Below are positions 46,928-56,600 of a DNA stretch of 64,000 bases, one piece after another. Under the pieces are notes generated by a model. It saw only the letters and a program-made list of their open reading frames with translations. It was not told the DNA's origin and made no database searches. Made by a program: the position numbers and the translations under genes. Each line of letters opens with the position of its first letter. Position 1 is the first letter of the stretch. This stretch comes from Candidatus Dechloromonas phosphorivorans (GTDB lineage: Bacteria > Pseudomonadota > Gammaproteobacteria > Burkholderiales > Rhodocyclaceae). The stretch covers positions 90,136-154,135 of the forward strand of contig JADJMS010000051.1 of NCBI GenBank assembly GCA_016709495.1. The letters run 5' to 3'.

Positions 46928-47697
46928 TTACTTGAGCAGGCGGCGGCGCGTCAGACGCAGCGCAATCGTGAAGGCAATTGCTGTCGTCACCAGCAGAATG
47001 CCAATATGCAGCCAGCTATCTGCCGGTACCTGACCAGCCAAAAGCGGGCGAACCAGTGCCACGCCTTGCGCTAACGGCAGCGCCGCGCCAATCGTCGCCA
47101 ACCAGCCGGGTAATTGCTCGGTCGGGAAGAAAACACCGGAAATCAGCGTCATCGGCGTAATGAACAGTGTGAAGTAGTACATGAAAAATCGTAGGAAGGC
47201 GCCAGCGCATTCCAGATCAAACCCAGCGCTGCGAAAGCTAGACCGGTCAAAACGATAGCCGGCAGCGCCCAAAGCACGAGCGGGCCATGCGTCAAGCCTA
47301 GCGCGGTAATTACCACCAGTATCGCGGCACCAGAAAATAGCGATTTGGTTGCCGCCCAGAACAGTTCGCCAGCCACCACATCGTTCAAACCCAGCGGGGT
47401 GTTGAGGATCGCATCCCAGGTTTTCTGGACATGCATCCGCGAAAATGAAGAGTACAAAGCCTCGAAAGTCGCCGCGTTCATCGTTGAGGCACAGACAGTA
47501 CCAGCCGCCAGAAATGCGACATAAGGCTGGCCATCCAAAGTCGGCAGCAAAGCACCCAACCCGTAACCGAGGCCGAGCATGTAGATCAACGGGTCAGCCA
47601 GATTGCCGAGAATCGAGGGCAGGGCCAGCTTGCGCCAAACAAGAAAATTGCGCCGCCAGACCGGTAGCCAGCCAAGCGGCAAAATAAATGAAGACAT
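46928..47697 (-). CDS. NodJ-like ABC-2 permease, one frame break
   Basis: About 257 residues from ATG 47697 (MSSFILPLGWLPVWRRNFLVWRK). Six hydrophobic segments. The frame breaks near 47190 at YDF: a run of five T where six would restore FFMYYFTLFITPMTLISGVFFP. That last block is the NodJ-type ABC-2 signature. Its ATPase partner is probably the NodI-like gene at 52031-52947. Confidence 0.87.
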
Positions 47698-47898
47698 GGT
47701 GTGATCACCAGCCTCTGCACAAAAAGAATGAGACTCCATTTTAGCGCGTAGCGCGTCGCCAACTGGCAACACAAGCATGCTATTCGTCAGCTACCGGGCA
47801 GCTATTCTGTTTACTGTGCACTGCAACAGGAATAGGCTATAGGGCTTCGGCAGGCGGCCAAGTCCGGTGTCGAAGGAACAGTCAAAAATTCAATAAAA

Positions 47899-47913
47899 AG
47901 CGCCTCAGGCGCT
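47899..47913. other. Short hairpin in the kup leader
   Basis: AGCGCC TCA GGCGCT, 12 bases before the kup ATG and next to its AGGGGA ribosome-binding site. On the minus strand it is followed by TTTTTATTG, so it could terminate antisense transcripts. The rest of the 228-base gap (47698-47925) holds the promoters for the divergent permease and kup but no box I can name with confidence. Confidence 0.4.
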
Positions 47914-47925
47914 CTAGGGGAAATT

Positions 47926-49785
47926 ATGCATTCTCGGCAAGCCTTGCCCGCGCTGACACTCGGCGCGATTGGCGTCGTCTTTGGCGACATTGGAACCAGC
48001 CCGCTTTATGCCCTCAAAGAAATCTTCAACGGCCACCACCCGATCCCGGTCACCCCTGAAAACATTCTCGGCATCCTCTCGATGATTTTCTGGTCGATCA
48101 TTGTTTTGGTCACCATCAAGTACGTCGCCATCATCATGCGCGCCGACAACAAGGGCGAGGGCGGTTCACTGGCCTTGCTGGCGCTGGTCACCGAACGTGC
48201 CAAAAATTCCGGCATGACGTGGATGATCACCGTCCTCGGTATCTTTGCCGCTGCGCTGTTCTATGGCGACAGCATGATCACCCCGGCGAGCTCGGTGCTC
48301 TCCGCCGTTGAGGGGTTGGAGCTGGTCACGCCGGCACTCAAACCCTATGTTGTGCCAATCACCCTGGTCGTACTGACCGGCCTGTTCTTCATTCAGAAGC
48401 GCGGCACCAGTGCGGTTGGCATGTTTTTTGGTCCGGTCATGATTGGTTGGTTCGCAGTGCTGGGCATACTCGGGACACTCGAAATAGCAAAAAACCCCAG
48501 TGTGTTGCTCGCGCTCAACCCGATCTACGCTATCGATTTCATACTCTCGCACACCGGATTAGCCTTTTTGGCGCTTGGTTCAGTCGTGCTGGCAGTAACC
48601 GGTGGCGAAGCGCTTTATACCGATATGGGCCATTTTGGCCGCCTGCCGATCCGCCTGGCCTGGTTTGGTTTTGTCATGCCGGCGCTGGTTCTTAATTACT
48701 TTGGACAAGGTGCGCTGCTTTTGCACGAACCCGCATCGATCCAAAATCCTTTCTTCCATCTTGGGCCTGACTGGGCCTTGATTCCGATGCTGATTCTGGC
48801 CACCCTGGCCACCGTCATCGCCTCACAGGCAGTAATATCCGGCGCCTTCTCTGTCGCCCGCCAGTCCGTACAAATGGGCTTTTTGCCGCGCATGCTGATT
48901 GTGCATACCTCGGGCAAGGAACAAGGACAGATTTACGTACCCTTCACCAACTGGACCCTGTATCTGGCGGTCGTCGCGCTGGTCATCGGCTTCAAGAACT
49001 CCTCCAACCTTGCCGCCGCCTACGGTATTGCCGTCACCGGCACGATGCTTATCGACACCATCCTGGTTGCTTTCGTCATGGCCCTGATGTGGCGCTGGAG
49101 CAAACTGACCGTGGCGCTTGTCGCCGGCTCACTGCTGATCGTCGATATAGCCTTCTTCTCGGCCAACGCGATCAAAATTCCTGAAGGCGGCTGGTTCCCG
49201 ATAGCGATGGCGCTGGTTTCCTTTACCGTACTCACCACCTGGCGCCTCGGCCGCCGTCTGGTCAGCGATGAAATGACCAAACAAAGCATTCCGATGGACG
49301 ATTTCCTGATGGCCATTGACGACGTACACCGCGTCAATGGCACTGCTGTCTTCATGACCGGCTCGAAAGAAGGCGTCCCTGCCGCGCTACTGCACAACCT
49401 GAAACACAATCAGGTACTGCATGAACGAGTCGCCCTGGTCACCGTGCAAACCACCGACACACCCTACGTCAACGAACTGGACCGCATGTACTTGCACCAC
49501 ATGGGCAAGGGCTTTCTGCGTCTGGTGATCCGCTATGGCTTCATGGAAGATCCGGACATTCCGCGTGCGCTGGAGCACTGCGACCGCTTCGGCGAGAGTT
49601 TTGACATCATGGAAACCACCTTCTATCTCTCGCGCGAAACCATCGTCCCAACTTTCACACGCAAGATCGCACCCTGGCGTGCGCGCCTGTTTGGGTTGAT
49701 GTCGAAGAATGCAACCAGCGCAACGGAGTTCTTCAAGATTCCGACCAATCGCGTCGTCGAACTCGGTACGCAACTGGTGATTTAA
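47926..49785 (+). CDS. kup: Low-affinity potassium uptake protein Kup
   Basis: 619 residues, about 12 TM segments and a cytoplasmic C-terminal domain. LGAIGVVFGDIGTSPLYALKEIF is the family N-terminal signature; IMRADNKGEGGSLALLALV and GDSMITPASSVLSAVEGLE are further family blocks. K+/H+ symporter. Divergent from the ABC-2 permease gene. PtsN, encoded in this window, controls K+ transport in relatives, but no direct link can be seen here. Confidence 0.96.
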   Translation: MHSRQALPALTLGAIGVVFGDIGTSPLYALKEIFNGHHPIPVTPENILGILSMIFWSIIVLVTIKYVAIIMRADNKGEGGSLALLALVTERAKNSGMTWMITVLGIFAAALFYGDSMITPASSVLSAVEGLELVTPALKPYVVPITLVVLTGLFFIQKRGTSAVGMFFGPVMIGWFAVLGILGTLEIAKNPSVLLALNPIYAIDFILSHTGLAFLALGSVVLAVTGGEALYTDMGHFGRLPIRLAWFGFVMPALVLNYFGQGALLLHEPASIQNPFFHLGPDWALIPMLILATLATVIASQAVISGAFSVARQSVQMGFLPRMLIVHTSGKEQGQIYVPFTNWTLYLAVVALVIGFKNSSNLAAAYGIAVTGTMLIDTILVAFVMALMWRWSKLTVALVAGSLLIVDIAFFSANAIKIPEGGWFPIAMALVSFTVLTTWRLGRRLVSDEMTKQSIPMDDFLMAIDDVHRVNGTAVFMTGSKEGVPAALLHNLKHNQVLHERVALVTVQTTDTPYVNELDRMYLHHMGKGFLRLVIRYGFMEDPDIPRALEHCDRFGESFDIMETTFYLSRETIVPTFTRKIAPWRARLFGLMSKNATSATEFFKIPTNRVVELGTQLVI

Positions 49786-49819
49786 ACGGCAAGTGCCGGG
49801 AGGGTGTCAAAATAGCGGG

Positions 49820-51388
49820 ATGCCGCTGACGACACCCGCCATCATTCTCTGCACGCTAAACGCCAAGTACATCCACGCTTCGCTTGGCTTGCGCTATTTA
49901 CTCGCCAACATGGCGCGCCACGGCGGGGAGGATTTGCGTTCGAAAACCGCCCTGCGCGAGTTCACCATTGCCCGTCCGGTGCACGAGATTGCCAAGGCGC
50001 TGCTCGCCGAACTCGGAGTACCAGTCGCCGGAGCGACGCAAATCATCGGTTTTGGCGTTTATATCTGGAATACCGGGCCGACTACCGAGCTGGTACGCCT
50101 GCTCAAGGAGATTCGCCCGAGTCTGAGAATTATTCTCGGCGGGCCGGAAGTCAGCTACGAATGGGAAAATCAGGAAATCGTCCGACTAGCCGATCATCTG
50201 ATCACCGGCTGGGGCGATGTGAGTTTCCCCAAACTCTGCCGCGCCTTACTGCACGGGCCGCAACCCCTGATGAAGGTGATCCCCGGCGAGCAGGCGGGAC
50301 TGGATGAAATCAATTTGCCCTACGCTGAATACAGCGCCGATGATCTGGCGCATCGGCTGCTCTATGTCGAAGCATCGCGCGGTTGCCCGTTCAAATGCGA
50401 GTTTTGTCTGAGTGCGCTCGACAAGACCGCCTGGGCCTTCGATCTGACACAATTTCTCGCTGCACTGGATGGGCTATATCAACGCGGGGCGCGTAATTTC
50501 AAGTTTGTCGACCGTACCTTCAATTTGAAAATCGACAGTTCGCTGCAAATTCTCGCCTTTTTCCTTGAGCGCCTGACCGCTGATTTATTCCTGCATTTCG
50601 AGGTCATCCCCGATCATTTGCCGGATCGCCTGAAGGAGATGATCTCCCGCTTTCCGCCCGGCTTGTTACAGTTTGAAATCGGCATCCAGACCTTCAATCC
50701 CGAGGTGCAACAACGGATTTCGCGGCGTCAGGACAACGAGAAAAGTTGTGCGAATGTCGATTGGCTGGTCAAACACAGCCACGCCCACCTGCACGCCGAC
50801 CTGATTTTCGGCCTACCCGGTGAAACGTTGGCCAGTTTCGGCGAAGGGTTTGACCGGCTTTATGCCTTGGGCGCTGATGAAATTCAACTCGGTGTTCTCA
50901 AGCGTTTGCGCGGCACACCGATTGCGCGTCATAGCGAAAATTACGGCATGCTTTACGACGCACAGGCACCTTATACCGTACAGCAAACCGATGCCGTCGA
51001 TGCGGCCACAATGCAACGCTTCACACGGCTGGCGCGCTATTGGGATCTGCTGGCCAACTCCGGACGGTTCAAACAAACGCTGCCACTATTCCTCGTCGGC
51101 CCTTCACCCTTTGCCGCATTTCTCGCCTTTACCGACTGGCTCTGGCAAAGGACTGGCAAAACCAGTGGCCTGACGCCGGAAAATCTAGTCGATCAGCTAT
51201 TCGCCTATCTGAGCGAAATCGGGCAGGAAGTAGAAAGCGTCCGCCAGTCCTTGCTCGCCGATTATTTGGCGAGTGGTGCGCGGGCTAATCCCGCTTGTCT
51301 GCAAGGGTTGTTGCAGGGACGTGATAAACCGGGGGCGACCAATTCAAGTGGATTGGTGCAAAGACAGGCACGGCACAATTCCGGTTAA
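49820..51388 (+). CDS. B12-binding-type radical SAM protein with DUF4080
   Basis: About 522 residues from ATG 49820. The N-terminal half has a cobalamin-binding-like fold (IIGFGVYIWNTGPTTELVRLLKEIRP, ILGGPEVSYEW). The radical SAM cluster motif is ASRGCPFKCEFC (CxxxCxxC). The C-terminal part resembles DUF4080. No His of the base-on B12 motif is apparent. Substrate unknown. Converges on the 2H phosphoesterase gene with a four-base overlap at which a dispersed repeat sits. Confidence 0.88.
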   Translation: MPLTTPAIILCTLNAKYIHASLGLRYLLANMARHGGEDLRSKTALREFTIARPVHEIAKALLAELGVPVAGATQIIGFGVYIWNTGPTTELVRLLKEIRPSLRIILGGPEVSYEWENQEIVRLADHLITGWGDVSFPKLCRALLHGPQPLMKVIPGEQAGLDEINLPYAEYSADDLAHRLLYVEASRGCPFKCEFCLSALDKTAWAFDLTQFLAALDGLYQRGARNFKFVDRTFNLKIDSSLQILAFFLERLTADLFLHFEVIPDHLPDRLKEMISRFPPGLLQFEIGIQTFNPEVQQRISRRQDNEKSCANVDWLVKHSHAHLHADLIFGLPGETLASFGEGFDRLYALGADEIQLGVLKRLRGTPIARHSENYGMLYDAQAPYTVQQTDAVDAATMQRFTRLARYWDLLANSGRFKQTLPLFLVGPSPFAAFLAFTDWLWQRTGKTSGLTPENLVDQLFAYLSEIGQEVESVRQSLLADYLASGARANPACLQGLLQGRDKPGATNSSGLVQRQARHNSG

Positions 51389-52047
51389 TTTTTTGGCTGA
51401 TTTTGGCGGTTGACCGTAACAAGTTGCTGTTTGGTCAAATCAAACTCAATCAGTGGCGAAAGCACCCCACCAATCACTGCAGCCTGATAGGTCAGTAGTG
51501 AAATTTTGCTGATCGTCAGTTGCAGTGGGGGGAAGGTCGGACCCGCCGACAAATCACGCATCACCTTAGCCTTTGAAAAGACCGACCGATAAAGGCCAAT
51601 GGTGACATGCGGGGTATAGGGAAAGTCGTCATCGCCAGCACAGGCCAAAGCCTGCCGAACTCTGGCAATGCCGCCAGAGCTATCATTTACCGTGAAATAA
51701 GCCGCCGATGTAAAACTGTCTACACCGGCCACCTCGATGGTAAATGGCGCTTGTTTGATCGCCATCAGACGTGCGATCTGCACCTGCATTTGTTGTGGGG
51801 TAAAGTCGTCAGCAAGGTTGGCGGTGACACTAGGAAAGCCGGCAATCTGCACGGTGATGTGCGGCTGGCGTACATAATCGGCGAGCAGAAAATGCTGTAA
51901 GTGATTCCTGTATTGCGCGCTGAGTGCGACCAAATCCGGCAGATCGAGATCAATCGCCCAGACGGCAAATTCGCTGCGCCCTTTGCGCCACTCGACAAAA
52001 TCGCGCTGCTCGCAGGGCAGCGTGAATAGTTCAGTCGCGCAGTTCAC
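51385..52047 (-). CDS. 2H phosphoesterase (2'-5' RNA ligase-like)
   Basis: 220 residues with the two HxT motifs of the 2H superfamily: RQPHITVQIAGF and YTPHVTIGLYRS. Likely cleaves a 2',3'-cyclic phosphate or 2'-5' bond, but the substrate is unknown. Its last 11 codons (VTVNRQNQPKN plus stop) are encoded by repeat copy 8, so the C-terminus is repeat-derived. Overlaps the ABC ATPase gene by 17 bases. Confidence 0.83.
   Translation of the reverse strand: MNCATELFTLPCEQRDFVEWRKGRSEFAVWAIDLDLPDLVALSAQYRNHLQHFLLADYVRQPHITVQIAGFPSVTANLADDFTPQQMQVQIARLMAIKQAPFTIEVAGVDSFTSAAYFTVNDSSGGIARVRQALACAGDDDFPYTPHVTIGLYRSVFSKAKVMRDLSAGPTFPPLQLTISKISLLTYQAAVIGGVLSPLIEFDLTKQQLVTVNRQNQPKN
51387..51421 (-). repeat. 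Dispersed repeat, copy 8 (convergent gene ends)
   Basis: Minus strand: TGTTACGGTCAAC exact core (51409-51420), then CGCC, AAAAT, CAGCC, AAAAAATT. It spans the stop codon of the 2H gene and overlaps the last bases of the radical SAM gene. Confidence 0.88.
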
Positions 52048-52947
52048 GCCCGGTCAATTTGATAAATACGTCTTCCAAATTCGAGGCGCGATGTACGTAG
52101 CGCAAGCCTTCGGCAGCGGCCAGTTTGGCCAGCAGGGCCTGCGGTTCGCGGCAATAGAAGAAGGCCGTTTCGCCACTCAGTTCAACGCGCTCCGCCAGAT
52201 GGCGATTGGCTTCAACAAAGGCCGGCAGGTTGCGGCTGGCTTCGTCGAAAACCTCGATCACCTGTGGCTCAATGTGCTCGGCAATTAATTGGCGCGGGCT
52301 GCCTTCAGTGATCTTTTTACCGTGGTCAATAACGATCAGGCGGTCACACAGGCGCTCGGCTTCGTCCATGAAGTGGGTGGTAAGAATCAGTGTCTTGCCG
52401 GCTGATTTGAGTTGCTTCAAGCGCTCCCAGATCAGATGGCGGGCTTGCGGATCAAGACCAGTCGTTGGTTCATCGAGAAAGACGATATCCGGGTTATTGA
52501 CCAGCGCACGGGCCAAGGTCAGGCGCCGCTTCATGCCGCCGGAAAGTGTGGCGATGCGGGCATCGGCCTTGCTGCCCAGGCTGGCGAATTCGAGCAGTTC
52601 AGGAATGCGCGCTTTGACCTCGGCATCGCTCAAGCCAAAGTACCGGCCAAAACCAGCAGGTTCTCGCTGGCCGTGAAATCCGGGTCAAGATTATCAAATT
52701 GCGGCACGACGCCAACCCGCGCCCGCGCTTTTTGGGCATCGTCAGGGATTTGATGGCCGTTCAGTGTAATCTCGCCGCTATCGGGCGCAGTCAAGCCCAG
52801 ACAAAGGCGCAGAGTCGTCGTCTTGCCGGCTCCATTCGGGCCAAGCAGGCCGAAACAGGTGCCGGGTTCAACGGCAAACGACAAGCCGGCAACCACTTCC
52901 GTGTTGCCGTAAGTCTTGCGCAGCGCACTGACGCTTAATGCCGCCAT
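52031..52947 (-). CDS. NodI-like ABC transporter ATPase, one frame break
   Basis: About 305 residues after joining two frames near 52650 (ASENLLV, then FGRYFGLSDAEVKAR). Walker A GLLGPNGAGKTTTLRLCLGL, signature TLSGGMKRRLTLARAL, Walker B DIVFLDEPTTGLDP, and THFMDEAERLCDRLIVIDHGK, a NodI-type segment. C-terminal NLEDVFIKLTGRELRD is also NodI-like. Its permease is probably the NodJ-like gene 4.3 kb away; kup, the radical SAM gene and the 2H gene lie between. Substrate unknown. Confidence 0.88.
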
Positions 52948-53573
52948 GCACGCGTCACAATATCGCGAATCTGATGCAGGCGACGGTGGAAGAAGTGATC
53001 AGCGCCCGGTACGATCACTACCGGCAGATCGAGCGGTAGCGCCCAATCGAAGACATTGCTCATCGGCACCGTTTCATCCGCCGAACCGTGAATGACGATA
53101 GTGTCGTGCGGCACGGCTTCGGTATCATACTGGCGCGTCCCTTCGACAAAACCTGCGGCAGTGCCAACCAGCACCAGCCGCTGCGCCGGGTGACCGGCTT
53201 CGACCAAGCGTTTTGCAACCCGCGTCTGGCAATAGGCGCCGAAGGAAAAACCGGCGAGGGCAACCGGCAGGTTGCCGCAACGGCACTTGGCGTCTTCGAG
53301 CACGGCAAGCAGATCGTCGGTTTCACCAACGCCTTCATCGTGCTCACCTTCGGTGCCGCCCACGCCCCGGAAGTTCGGGCGGAAGGCTGCGTAGCCGAGG
53401 CTGACGAAAGTGCGCGCCAGTGTGTAGGCGACCTTGTTGGTGTAAGCGCCACCACCAATCGGATGCGGGTGGGCAATCAGCGCGATGCCACGTGGCGCAT
53501 CCGGACGCTCCATGATGACGTCGATCTTGCCGACCGGGCCATCAACGACAATTTTCTCTTCCGGGGCTCTCAT
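52935..53573 (-). CDS. Alpha/beta hydrolase (COG2945-type)
   Basis: 212 residues, cytoplasmic. IALIAHPHPIGGGAYTNKVAYTLAR is the family's N-terminal block; nucleophile ALAGFSFGAYC, Asp in IHGSADETVP and His in GADHFFHRR. Overlaps the ferredoxin and ABC ATPase genes at either end, so the three form one transcription unit. Substrate unknown. Confidence 0.88.
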   Translation of the reverse strand: MRAPEEKIVVDGPVGKIDVIMERPDAPRGIALIAHPHPIGGGAYTNKVAYTLARTFVSLGYAAFRPNFRGVGGTEGEHDEGVGETDDLLAVLEDAKCRCGNLPVALAGFSFGAYCQTRVAKRLVEAGHPAQRLVLVGTAAGFVEGTRQYDTEAVPHDTIVIHGSADETVPMSNVFDWALPLDLPVVIVPGADHFFHRRLHQIRDIVTRAWRH

Positions 53574-53878
53574 ATTTTCAAACGCTCCACAACGCGGCCA
53601 TTGACCAGATGTTCCTGAATGATTTCTTCAACATCTTCCTTGTCGACATAGGTGTACCAGACAGCTTCCGGATAGATGACCATTACCGGCCCTTGATCGC
53701 AACGATCCAGACAACCAGCCTTGTTGATCCGCACCTTGCCGGGGCCTTTCAACTTGAGTTGTGAGATGCGGTCTTTAGCGTAAGTCTGCATTTCGGTGGC
53801 GCCGAGCGCGTTGCAACAGCTTTCGCCAGGCTCGCGCTGGTTGCAGCAGAAAAAGACGTGGTGTTTGAAATGGCTCAT
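53570..53878 (-). CDS. Thioredoxin-like [2Fe-2S] ferredoxin
   Basis: 102 residues from ATG 53878, after GGAGAGCC. Four cluster Cys are offered by FFCCNQREPGESCC and INKAGCLDRCDQGPVMV, as in Shethna-type (FeS) ferredoxins. PEAVWYTYVDKEDVEEIIQEHL is the family C-terminus. Electron partner unknown. Confidence 0.9.
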   Translation of the reverse strand: MSHFKHHVFFCCNQREPGESCCNALGATEMQTYAKDRISQLKLKGPGKVRINKAGCLDRCDQGPVMVIYPEAVWYTYVDKEDVEEIIQEHLVNGRVVERLKI

Positions 53879-53916
53879 TGGGCTCTCCTTTGGGGTGGCC
53901 AATTATAGGCGGTCCG

Positions 53917-53930
53917 GTTTCACGTGGAAC
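53917..53930. promoter_or_regulatory. parS-like site
   Basis: GTTTCACGTGGAAC: one arm GTTTC, the other GTTCC when read on the complement, both found in natural parS sites. It overlaps the last codons of the P-type ATPase gene. Confidence 0.65.
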
Positions 53931-56600
53931 GCCGGCGCATTGCCCAATGTTTTTCAAGACCAATCAGTAAGGAACAGAGACCGGCAAAGACAGTAATTTC
54001 AGCCCATGCGCGCCAGCCTATCGGCGCCGTCTGGAACAATTTGGACAGCGGTGGCCAGTAAGTCAATAGCAGTTGCAGCACCAGCATCACGGCAATACCA
54101 CCCCAAACCCAGAGGTTGGAGCACAGGCCAAGTTTCCAGAAGCTGCCGGTCAGTGAGCGGCAGTTGAACAGGTAGAAAATTTCGACCATGACGAAGACGT
54201 TGACCGCCACAGTTCGCGCCTCTGCCAGGCTATGACCCTGCTCCAGTTCGCGCAGGAAAAAGCCGAAAACCCCGCCGAGCAGCAACAGGGAAACCAGCGC
54301 TATACGGCGGATCAAATCGCCATCGAGCACCGGCATGTCGAGCCGACGCGGCTTGCGCTGCATGATGCCGCGCTCTATCGGTTCAAAAGCCAGCGTCAGG
54401 CCGAGCAGGACAGCTGTCGTCATGTTGATCCAGAGAATCTGCAACGGCGTGATCGGCAGCGTCGCACCAAACAGAATGGCGGCGACGATAACCAAACCCT
54501 CGCCAAAATTGGTCGGCAGGGTCCAGGTGATGAACTTGATCAGGTTATCCCAGACGCCGCGCCCTTCCTCGACCGCTGCCTCGATGCTGGCAAAGTTGTC
54601 GTCGGTCAGCACCATCGCCGACGCCTCCTTGGCCACCTCGGTGCCACCCAGGCCCATGGCGATGCCGATATCGGCCTGCTTCAACGCTGGTGCATCATTG
54701 ACACCATCGCCGGTCATCGCCACCACTTCGCCGCGTGCCTGCAGGGCGCGCACCAAGCGCAATTTCTGCTCAGGTTCGACCCGGGCAAAAACATCAATTT
54801 CATGTGCCGCCAGCGACAAGGCGTCATCGTCGAGCGCGGCCAGTTCGCGGCCCGTCATTGCCCGCTCTGCCGTCAAACCGATTTGGCGAGCAATGGCGAG
54901 GGCGGTCACGGCGTGATCGCCGGTAATCATCTTGACCCGGATGCCGGCACTGTGACAATTGCGGATGGCGCTGATCGCCGCCTTGCGTGGCGGGTCGATC
55001 ATGCCGACCAGGCCGATCAGGGTCAATTCCAATTTGTTACACCCCAAGACTGCTTCGTTCCGGACGCGGTCAACGGCGAATTTGGCTCAGAAATTTTCCG
55101 CGCCAGCAGCAACACGCGCAGACCTTGCTCGGCATAAGCATGAGTAAGCGCCTCGACGGCCGCCGCATCAAGCGGGCCGGGCTGGCCGTTGATCTGAAGT
55201 TGATCTACACAAAGCGGCAACAGGCGTTCGAGCGCACCCTTCAGGTAAATAATCTGCTCACTGCCACTGACATGGGCTGTCACCATGTACTGCCGGTTGG
55301 CATCAAAGGGCAATTCGCTACTGCGCGGCAACAAGGTGCGCAAGGTATGTTCGTCCAAGCTGCCTTTACGCGCCGCAACCAGCAGGGCTGCCTCGGTCGG
55401 ATCGCCCGTAATTTTCCAGCGCCGCCCCTCGCGGGCGAGGCTGGCGTCGTTGCATAGCGCACCAGCGACCAGACATTCACGCAACGCACCAGCGATCTCG
55501 GCCGGCTGTGTTTCATGGCTGATAACACCTTCCGGGTTGTAGCCGTGGCCACTGACGGTGAATGCTTGCCCGGCACACCACAACGCACGCACCGTCATCG
55601 CATTTTCAGTCAGCGTGCCGGTTTTGTCGGAGCAGATCACAGTCGTGCTTCCTAGTGTTTCAACCGCCGGCAGATGGCGGATGATGGCGCGCCGCTTGGC
55701 CATGCGCGCCACGCCAATGGCCAGCGTGACTGTCACCGCCGCCGGCAGCCCTTCAGGAATTGCACCAACCGCCAGCGCAACAGCCGCCATGAACATCGCA
55801 AACACCGATTCGCCACGCGCCAGCCCAACGCCAAAAGTCAAAATAGCCAGCCCGCCGATGGCCCACAACAACCAGTTGGAGAAGCGCGCCATCTTGCGCG
55901 TCAGCGGCGTGGCCAATTGCGGCGCAGCGGCAATCAAACCGGCAATACGCCCGGTTTCGCTGGCATTGCCAGTGGCAACAACCAGCCCAACAGCTTGTCC
56001 GGCAACTACTGCACTCCCGGCGTAAGCCATACACAGGCGTTCGGCAAGCAGGGTATCGGCCGCCATTGCTGCCGTCTGTTTGCTGACCGGCAAGGACTCT
56101 CCGGTCAGCATCGACTCATCAATCTGCATTTCAGTTTGCTGGAGCAGACGCAAGTCAGCCGGAACCCGATCACCCGCCGTCAGTATGACGACATCGCCCG
56201 GCACCAACTGGCTGGCGTCAAGCTTCTGCCGGTGGCCACCGCGGCGTACCGTCACCGGCGTGGCGATGGTCCGCGCCAATGCGGCCAGCGCACCTTCGGC
56301 CTTGGCTTCCTGCCAGTAACCTATAAATGCATTGACCAGCACGACACCGAGAATCACGCTGGCATCAGTCCATTCACCGAGCGCAGCGGTAATTGCACCA
56401 GCGGCCAGCAGGACAAGCACCAGAGGTTGCGCCAATTGCTGAACGAATCGTCGCCAACCCGGCGTCGCCGGTTTTTCAGTCATCAGATTGAGGCCATGCC
56501 GCGCCTGACGCGAAACGACCTCTTCTGCGCTCAAGCCCGTTGCGCTGTCGACAACCAATTGCTGCGCCGCCACTTCAGCCGATAGGGCGTGCCAGCTTAC
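53920..56600 (-). CDS. P-type (Ca2+/cation, PMCA/SERCA-like) ATPase, one frame break and unclear start
   Basis: About 893 residues. N-terminal WHALSAEVAAQQLVVDSATGLSAEEV is the cation-ATPase N-domain, but no good start codon precedes it, so an indel near 56600 is likely. TGES in ESMLTGESLPVSK, phosphorylated Asp in ICSDKTGTLTENAM, and hinge MTGDGVNDAPALKQADIG are intact. The frame changes near 55045 between ARKISEPNSPLTASGTKQSWG and NKLELTLIGLVGMIDPPR. A repeat copy encodes SEPNSPLTA. Likely exports Ca2+ or another divalent cation. Confidence 0.87.
55065..55098 (+). repeat. Dispersed repeat, degenerate copy (inside the P-type ATPase gene)
   Basis: Plus strand: GCGGTCAAC, then GGCG, AATTT, GGCTCAG, AAATTTT. 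It has the GGTCAAC core end and both AT tracts. It lies 20 bases from the frame break, in a stretch where related ATPases are variable. Confidence 0.6.

Noticed and set aside
47810..47838. Promoter TTTACT-17-TAGGCT for kup
   Set aside because: The -10 match is poor (3 of 6), so I did not list it as a feature.
50497..50520. GTCGACCGTACC in the radical SAM gene as another repeat copy
   Set aside because: It encodes the conserved KFVDRTFN motif of these enzymes and has no AT-tract pattern, so protein constraint explains it.
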